DNA of 64,000 bases from Pristionchus mayeri. Taxonomy: Eukaryota > Nematoda > Chromadorea > Rhabditida > Neodiplogasteridae. The notes below the pieces were generated by a model that saw only the letters and a list, made by a program, of their open reading frames with translations, had not been told where the DNA came from and made no database searches. Positions 57,400 through 64,000 of the stretch are shown piece by piece. Position 1 is the stretch's first letter, and each line of letters begins with the position of its first letter. The position numbers and the translations under genes are program-made. Location: the NCBI GenBank assembly GCA_036245805.1, contig BTRK01000006.1:5373613-5437612 (forward strand). Direction: 5' to 3'.

Positions 57400-58645
57400 A
57401 AAGATCCCCTGCACACAAAGTTTTTTCGAATTCGCTCCAAATGTATGATCCGCAATTTCTAGCGCGCAATTTCAAATAGTGTACACTATGATACTGTAGA
57501 TCGAGTGCAGGAGGGGTGGTGCACAAGGAACGTATTTTCGGGCCATGGTCGATAATTGTGCCATGGTAGGTCAAGACTAAGTACCGTACCAAATCGATCG
57601 CACAGTACCCCCAGATACCGTATGATGCTACCGTAACCCAGAATATCGAGAACTAACTTTATTTTCAAGAAGCGAATATACTGTACCCAATCGAACCTAC
57701 AGTAACCAAACCGTAGCCCTGTGTACAGTACCCCTTGTTACCGTAATCCACACCACTGCGGTCAATCGTAAACTGACTTTTTTTTCAAAAACATTTTTCA
57801 TTGAGTTGATTATTGCTCTATACCGTACCCAATCAATCGAACATTACCCCCAGATACCGTATACCGCTACCGTAACCCCGATTATCGCAACTAACTATAT
57901 TTTTAAAAGGTCCTGGCACCATTCCCAATCGATTATAAAGTACCCAAGTAACAACCGTAACACAGTTCCTTGGGTCAAACATTTTTCTAAAATTCCAAAA
58001 TCGATTTTAAAATTTTTAAAGGTATTCTACCTCATATGTGATTATTGTATAATCATTTTATGATCAATTCTGGATTTTTAGAAAAATATATGCAATTTTT
58101 AGAAAAATGTTTGACCCAAGGAACTGGATCTGACCCAATGAACTGGGTTACGGTAGTTACTTGGGTACTGTATAATCGATTGGGAACGGTGCCAGGACTT
58201 TTAAAAAATATAGTTAGTTTGCGATAATCGGGGTTACGGTAGCGGTATACGGTATCTGGGGGTACTGTACGATCGATTGGGTACGGTATGGTGTGGATTA
58301 CGGTAACAAGGGGTACTTTACACAGGGCTACGGTATGGTTACTGTAGGTTCGATTAGGTACAGTATATTCGCTTATTAAAAATAAAGTTAGTTCTCGATA
58401 TTCTGGGTTACGGTAGCATCATACGGTATCTGGGGGTACTGTGCGATCGATTTGGTACGGTACTTAGTCTTGACCTACCATGGCACAATTATCGACCATT
58501 GCCCGAAAATACGTTCCTTGTGCACCACCCCTCCTGCACTCGATCTACAGTATCATAGTGTTCACTATTTGAAATTGCGCGCTAGAAATTGCGGATCATA
58601 CATTTGCAGCGAATTCGAAAAAACTTTGTGTGCAGGGGATCTTTA
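57400..58645. mobile_element. 1.25-kb foldback rich in TACCGTA words
   Basis: AAGATCCCCTGCACACAAAG pairs with its complement near 58622-58641; the arms are full of CGTAACCC, TACGGTA and AGTACCCC repeats. Identical short peptides appear on both strands because the element is a mirror of itself. Confidence 0.88.
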
Positions 58646-59012
58646 AAGAAGGAGTGTCAGCAAAGTTAAATTTTTGACGCTTTCATAACCATGCCCTAGA
58701 CAATCATCCAACGATCATAGTGCGAGCTAAGAGGATACGCAAATGTCAACCGCATAGCTCAGTGGTAGAGCAGCCGCCGCGTAATCGGAAGGTTGCGGGT
58801 TCGAATCCCATCAGTTTTTGAAAAATCTTCTAGATATTTGAATTCCCGCACGTCCCTTCCCTTCAAGCCCTCCTTGGAATTCTGCCAACGAATGATAACT
58901 CGGTTCAAAATAGAGATACGCATTTGAAATTTTTAGAATCTCTTATGGTTGTACAAAGGTCGGTCATGGTTATGATAACGTCAAAATTTCAACTTTGCTG
59001 ACAGTCCTTCTT
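58646..59012. mobile_element. 367-bp MITE carrying a tRNA-like segment
   Basis: AAGAAGGAGTGTCAGCAAAG on the left pairs with CTTTGCTGACAGTCCTTCTT on the right; TA on both sides (58644-58645, 59013-59014). The tRNA-like segment lies at 58749-58817. Confidence 0.85.
58749..58817 (+). other. tRNA-like segment with T5 terminator
   Basis: TAGCTCAGTGGTAGAGC is a perfect D-arm/A-box and GGTTCGAATCCC a perfect B-box, followed by TTTTT. The anticodon loop would read CGT but lacks U33, and the anticodon and acceptor stems are mismatched. A transcribable relic rather than a working tRNA. Confidence 0.5.
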
Positions 59013-59977
59013 TAAGCTAGGGGTTTTTTGTTTGTTACTCGTTACATACCACGCCTGCGCACCTATTCGCAAGATTTCATATACCTACCTGCTCTGGGTC
59101 GAATAAGCTTACGGTTTAAGGTAAAGTAGTAATTAGAGGGAACAATTTCGGTAGGCACTATTTCCAATCAGCTTTTTTTCGAAATACTTTTAGCGGTTTT
59201 AACAGAATTTTAAAAGTTATTTATTTTTAATTTACCCACATTGATCGATTATCATGTGATCCCTGTCATATAATGGACAACGGAGGGAGAGAGCTGGAAT
59301 ATCCCTTTATCATTGGATGGGCCCGAGTTGGTGCCTTCCATTATCGTTGGATGACTCCGAGTACTGATCAATTGAATTGACCGACAAGGGATCATGAGTT
59401 CACACCCCACAGTATTATGCGCCAGGCAGTCCACGGACAAACCGAAATGCCCACCTAATACTTTAATTTTCTATGAAACGAATGAATCGACCACTTCCGT
59501 GCTTCGAAACAGATTAGGATCATTTGTGTTTCACAAACACTATGAAATGGAAACGGTATTAGAGACCCAATTGTTCTAGGTTTCACAATTGGTTCATATT
59601 AAAACTCGATACAGTAAGCTAAAATTCCGTGCAAGATCAAATTCGCTGCTTTTTGAATTTGAAAAGGAGCGCGAAATGAGTTTTTGCTTTTGCACGGGGC
59701 TTAATACTGTGACCCGCTGGCAAAGGAGGGGGAGGGATGGCGAGGGAGGGCAAGGGGACGTTTTGGTAGAGGGGGGACGTTTTGGTAGCGCGCGGAGGGG
59801 ACGTTTTGGTAGTGCCCCTTTAGAGATGGGGGACGTTTTGGTATGGACCCGCCCTGAGGCTCCTCAGCAGTTTTCAAGAGTCGATTCCGGATGCCTATCT
59901 GGGTATCCTTCGATCCCTTAGGGTTTAATTCCGAAACTCCATCCTATCCCCGCGGCCATTCCTTGTTAGTGGGGAGT

Positions 59978-60202
59978 CAGGGCTGGGATTTTTTTTGATT
60001 TTGAATTTTTTGACCATTTCAAAAAAATTCAAAATCAACAAATTTGTTCAAAAACTCGAATGCAAAAATTCCGTTACATTTTGTTTTTGCTAATCTTAGA
60101 AATTCGACGAACAAAATGATTTTCTCGAAAAAATGGTATTCTTAAAATTATGTTTTTTTATTTAAAAAATATTTGATTTTTTTTTCAAAAATCCCAGCCT
60201 TA
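59978..60202. mobile_element. 225-bp hAT-like MITE
   Basis: CAGGGCTGGGATTTTT on the left, AAAAATCCCAGCC on the right; flanks GTGGGGAG and GTGAGGAT are only 6 of 8 identical. The interior is AT-rich with GAATTTTTTGA/TTCAAAA-type pairing. Confidence 0.6.
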
Positions 60203-61350
60203 GTGAGGATTGAGTAGTTTCGCGGAGCGGCTTTAGTTGCGGTGTCTGCAGACGTCGTCTGCGCAGCTGCGCAAGCGCGGCACCCCCCGTATGACACGAC
60301 TTTTCTTATTTATTGCTGTCACTATCTCTGGTGCCGCGCGAGCAACAGTTAACACAGTGAAAGTGGGTGGAACGTGGCGAGAGAGGGATCCTAGATTACG
60401 GTAGGTCCTCTCTCACTTGTGTTACTATACACATTTCTTCAGAGATACCGATGTGCTACACAGCTCTTGCGCTTTCCCAACTTTGCAATGTGGACGAACG
60501 TGGGAATTGAATAACTGGATTACGGTAGATACTACGTACAAAATTGATGGGGTGTTGCCGTCGAGCGCTTCTACGATTCGCTGCTCGCGAACCGGGTCTG
60601 TGGCGGTATTTTATTTTGAAGTGACTCTGCCGCAGCTCAAACAGAGCGTGAGAGCAGGACAGAGCTAGCTAGTGTGGGCCGCCTCGTCGGAAGAGGTTTC
60701 GCACTTGCGCGAGGTTGCATCGACGTTGTTGCAGCTGCGGCTGTCGAGCACGCCGCTGGAAATCGCAGTCGGGATGTACTTTGGGGACCTTCGTGCCAGA
60801 TATGGTTGCGCGGTTGTGGCTGTTTTGCACGCCGCTGACACCCTCAGGCGTGGGTTACTGTAGACATGGCTTTATCTCCTCGCGCGCACACCAGTCATTT
60901 ATATAGAGGGGAGAAACCGCAATGTAATTTCGAATGAGGAGTGAGATCGAGAAGATTAGAGATAGCTCGGTGAGCAGGAGCTCTTTTTGGTCTGGTATGG
61001 CTGCACTGGCTGCTTGGCGCTTCAACAGGTCCGGACATTGCCGGGCGCGAATCAAGAGTAGTTCATCCACTGCCTTTATGAAAAGTATATATGTATCTAT
61101 GAATTTGTTGACCGTTTATTGCTTAATGAATAAATGGTATTTATCGGAGGCAGCGTTGAATTTCTGATATTTTTTCTAAAAAGTCTCACCCTCCTATTTT
61201 TTATACAACTGTTATCCAAGACAGTATGGGCATTGGAAAGGGGAAGTGAACGTTCTAGCGCCCGCTTGCGCAAACACAGCTGCTTGATTGCCGCTTCACA
61301 GGGAGCTTGAGTTGGACGCGCATTTCGTTTTCAGTATTTGTCCTGACATC
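60203..61350. other. Intron sequence, part of the duplicated block
   Basis: Segment 60890-61055 resembles 62924-63075 (ACCGCAATGTAATTT, GCTGCTTGGCGCTTCA), so the exon duplication extends into the intron. GC-rich short frames (60672-60863) have no splice support. Confidence 0.5.
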
Positions 61351-61523
61351 ATAGGTGGGTACCATCGAAGCCAGCTGTGAAACAGCCCCGGCTCTCGGAT
61401 TGGGCACCCCCGGTTTTTGGAAAATTTTGTCACAAAAAAGATAATTTACGATCACCCCCCCCCCTTTTTGACCCTAAACACCCCCGGTTTTCGATTTCCA
61501 GCTTCAACCCCCGCCCACCTATG
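61351..61523. mobile_element. 173-bp element with 9-bp target duplication
   Basis: ATAGGTGGG...CCCACCTATG ends; exact 9-bp flanks CCTGACATC at 61342-61350 and 61524-61532. Contains C-runs (CACCCCCGG twice and 13 C near 61446). The flank length suggests MULE-like insertion. Confidence 0.75.
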
Positions 61524-61934
61524 CCTGACATCTTATTGGAAAAAATGTTGGAAAACGATTTTCCGATCGGTGAATCATCCGGTGAACTAGAGATACTGAT
61601 GCGGCTTGAATCCGCCTCTTTTACATTTTTGCGAGCATTTGTACAATTGGTCAATGATTAATCACAAGGCGATTTTTCCTGTCTATCCAATGTGGACGGA
61701 CGCAGGAAGTGAGTTATTGGGTTACGGTCGATCACAGGAAGCTGTTGTGATTCGCTTCTCAGGAATTGCCTATGTTGCTGTATGTTTTAAGCGATCAGGC
61801 TGCAGGATTTGAACCATTGTGCCGGCGCGGCAATTGAGACCTACTACGAGGTGAAATTCAATGTCGAAGAAATCGAGTGATTTTATGCAGGCGGGATTCC
61901 CAGAAGGTGTCCAGGTTTCGCTCTCTCCCCAGCA

Positions 61935-62009
61935 CAAGCAGGATGGCCGAGCAGGTAAGGCTCTAGGCACAAGAACCGTCTCTCTTGGGTTCGAGTCCCA
62001 ATCCGTGCA
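61935..62009 (+). other. tRNA-like segment (Leu/Ser-type A box)
   Basis: GGATGGCCGAGCAGGTAAGG, then GGGTTCGAGTCCCAATCC. The T-arm is sound but the acceptor stem pairs poorly. The mirror copy lies at 62364-62441. Confidence 0.45.
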
Positions 62010-62363
62010 TTGCTTTTGCTATTTTTCTCGAGCTGCAGTAACCTATATTTGCAGTATCCACCACTGTCTTGGGTTGAGAAAGCTTGTTGGAGCATGAGAA
62101 AGTGCTCTAGCACATAACATTTATACTAACCGTTAATTTTATTATTTCCTTATTCATATTATGCTAACCTCTGAAGTATTATGTTAACTTGTTTGGCGTA
62201 GCTATCGTGTTATTTTGATAATATGATCTGGGAATTTTTATATGCTACACAAATTTTAGTCCCAGAAATAAATATTAAAATTAACGGTTAGCTTTCTCAA
62301 CGCAAAACAGTGGTGGATACTGCAAATATAGGTTACTGCAGCTCAAAAAAATGAGCAAAAACA

Positions 62364-62441
62364 ATGCACGGATGGGGAATCGAACCCACGATAGACGGTT
62401 CTTGTGCCTCGTGCCATACCTGCTCTACTAACCTGCTTGTG
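62364..62441 (-). other. tRNA-like segment, mirror copy
   Basis: Minus strand CAAGCAGGTTAGTAGAGCAG ... GTGGGTTCGATTCCCCATCC; the A box has diverged from the plus-strand copy while the B box is intact. Confidence 0.45.
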
Positions 62442-62662
62442 CTGAGGAGAGAGTGAAACCTGGACACCCTTCTCGGAATTGCGCCTAAACAAAATCACTC
62501 GAATTCTTCGACATCGAATTTCCCCTCTTAGTAGGTCTATCGGAAAACTTCTGAAAATGGGAGCACATACTCTAGCCAAGATTATCGATTCAATCCCATT
62601 CAGTTCTTGGTGGCCGATCCGGCCTCGTCCTCCTCCTCCGCCTTCTTCCTCCCGCCTCGACG

Positions 62663-64000
62663 ATGGCGCCGTCTGCATCGACATCGAAGATAACGGCCCC
62701 CTCGCTCGTCGTCGACCACTCGTCTGCCTCCGGCGACGCCGCGGCCGCAGCCCAGCTGCACAATGGACGTGAGTCGGATTATTCATTGATTTTCCAAAAT
62801 GGGATGGGGATACGGTGATGTCTTGGCGGAGTAGCAACCGCTTTAGTAGGTGCTGCTCCTGCATAATTAGACCCGGGATTATGAAACGGTCTTGCCGCGC
62901 CAGCAGCGTAGTATTTTGTCCCATTTATATCGAGGGGGTGAAATCGCAATGTAATTTTTAGAAAGAGGGAAAAATATCGGAAAAAGAGATTGCGCGGGGT
63001 AGCTTTTTTTGGTGTAGCGTGACGGTGCTGGCTGCTTGGCGCTTCATCAGTTTATGATAGTGCCGGGCGAACATTTTGAGAAAGAGAGAGAGAGAGTTCT
63101 TGCGTTGGTTGGCTCAACGCAGGTGCTCAATTGCCTATTCATTATGAGGTTGAATTAGACACGCACCAGATTTTCACTAATCGGTGCTGTTCTTCCGTTC
63201 GCTAAGCCGTTCTGATTTGCCTGACACTTGAACTTAACTATTGATATCTCATAGGGTTGGCATTTTGAATCTTCGACTCCAAATAATCAGAGTTTTTCGA
63301 AACTGTCTATCGCTTTCGCTATTCGAGAATGTCCTGAAACATAACTGATTTTGTTCTTTTTCGTCTCCCACAAAATTAATTTAATTTTGAAAGCCAATTT
63401 CAGATACTTATTTTTAAATATGAATAAATTTGTTCAATCTGTCTGCAATTTATTTTTACAGACTTGCATAACGATGTTAATGCATCGTAACATTTTGTAC
63501 AAAATTCATTGAAAATACACTGAGTTATGACCTTGGGAATCCGGGATACCCAGATTCGACGATTCTTGGAATCATTGATTCTGGGATTCGCCCGCTCCAA
63601 TCGGACTCGGATCCGAGTGATCGGGATCAAAAGAATCTGGGATTCATTGAAGAGTTAAAATGCCTACCCTAATGTCTCAGTGTTGTGGCGAGACTAGGCT
63701 AACATATTGATGCTTCTTGGGCAGTTGGAAATAAGCGGGTGTGTGGCATAATCGAATGTTTCTCTAACCAATTGTAGTATTTCAAATTCTAAAAATGTTT
63801 TTCTACCGGCTTAGTTGTTATTAGGTCTTATAAAGTATGTTAATTGCTAATTAATTAATTAATCAATAACTTAATTATTATTTCAGTGTGCGCGTCGGGT
63901 GGCTGTGGATGGTGCGTGAGGCGGGACCGCGTGGCGACGCGTCTCCGCGAGCTCGCGGACGCCTTCGATAGCGAGTTCTTCCGCGAGCCGCAGCAGGAGG
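62663..64000 (+). CDS. BH3-motif protein, 5' part (runs off the window)
   Basis: Exon copy B (62663-62768, after acceptor CCCATTCAG at 62604) gives 35 residues and joins in phase, across a 1.1-kb intron with GTGAGT/ATTTCAG ends, to an exon from 63888 to beyond 64000. Residues 51-63 read VATRLRELADAFD and fit the BH3 pattern at every position: hydrophobic, x3, Leu, x2, Leu, small, Asp, x, Phe, Asp. A cysteine cluster (CASGGCGWC) precedes it. The upstream LVVD and QLHNG words are faintly like a BH4 region, which would make it a multidomain Bcl-2 protein rather than BH3-only; the sequence after residue 73 is needed to tell. BH3 peptides bind the groove of Bcl-2 proteins such as CED-9. The motif is short, so chance is possible. 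Confidence 0.5.
63077..63887. other. Last intron of the BH3-motif gene
   Basis: AT-rich intron ending in a TTATTTCAG acceptor. Words such as GGGAT(T/A)C with GGAATC recur at 63537-63650 (short repeats of a GAATCTGGGAT type). No exon seen. Confidence 0.55.

Larger units (their letters stand above)
53512..59965. repeat. Giant inverted duplication, interrupted
   Basis: Sequence from about 53512-53650 and 55246-55651 is repeated in inverse order at about 59125-59400 and 59708-59965, including the block with four ACCAAAACGTCCCC words and CCAACGATAATGGAAGGCAC. Foldbacks at 53636-55248, 55640-56788, 57400-58645 and 58646-59012 lie in or between the arms. The right arm also has about 300 bp of its own (59405-59707). 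Confidence 0.8.
61853..62523. mobile_element. 670-bp foldback with a tRNA-like segment in each arm
   Basis: AAATTCAATGTCGAAGAA pairs with TTCTTCGACATCGAATTT; the arms share CCAGGTTTC.CTCTCTCC.CAGCACAAGCAGG, a tRNA-like segment and TATCCACCACTGT. It lies directly upstream of exon copy B. Confidence 0.88.

Noticed and set aside
58749..58817. Functional tRNA gene with CGT anticodon
   Set aside because: A and B boxes are good but the base before the anticodon is G instead of T and both anticodon and acceptor stems are mismatched; kept only as a tRNA-like relic.
60672..60863. GC-rich 63-codon frame in the intron of the BH3-motif gene
   Set aside because: Looks coding by composition but has no flanking splice sites in a matching phase and lies in a duplicated intron block.
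61935..62441. Pair of divergent tRNA-Leu/Ser genes
   Set aside because: Both copies lie in the arms of one foldback and neither has a proper acceptor stem.

Overview
The window looks like a nematode genome. Coding exons are short, acceptors fit the worm TTTCAG type, and plain introns are small (one is 47 bp). Acceptor-like sites sit just upstream of two start codons, as expected for spliced-leader trans-splicing. The repeats are RTE- and CR1-like LINEs, mariner and hAT-like transposons, and very many foldback (palindromic) elements. A diplogastrid such as Pristionchus would fit, but that is a guess. Most of the 64 kb is transposable or palindromic DNA, and the real genes are tiny exons scattered through it, so most long open frames are repeat artefacts.

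Layout. 1-6.5 kb: a truncated RTE copy, small inverted-repeat elements and doubtful cysteine-rich exons. 6.5-9.2 kb: three transposons nested in each other (hAT-like, mariner-like, DD37D mariner). 9.7-13.1 kb: a degenerate RTE-like LINE with duplicated 5' units. 14.4-21.0 kb, minus strand: a seven-exon Bcl-2 family gene resembling CED-9, with BH4, BH3, BH1 and BH2-like segments; intron 4 holds a 1-kb foldback, and intron 5 holds a hAT-like element that itself carries a CR1-like LINE. 22.5-31.6 kb, plus strand: a four-exon F-box-like gene whose first intron (7.8 kb) is almost entirely giant palindromes. 32-36 kb: a hAT-like MITE, a GA microsatellite and a 2-kb palindrome. 36.9-42.0 kb: tandemly joined gag-protease LTR retrotransposon copies without reverse transcriptase. 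42.5-44.5 kb: a hAT-like MITE and a truncated RTE. 44.9-48.0 kb: a satellite with about 140-bp period. 48.9-50.6 kb, minus: four phase-consistent exons of an unrecognised helical protein. 52.2-64 kb, plus: a pyrimidine-rich region, two duplicated copies of one 35-codon first exon, and a final exon encoding a strong BH3 match; the intron between is filled with inverted duplications and foldbacks carrying tRNA-like A/B boxes.

Main biological points: a CED-9-like apoptosis regulator broken up by transposons, a second possible BH3-bearing gene with duplicated alternative first exons 40 kb away, and a large population of nested foldback elements. For several of these, target-site duplications or an internal empty site show the order of insertion. 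All exon models are hand-read from splice signals, phase and motif similarity; none has transcript support here.
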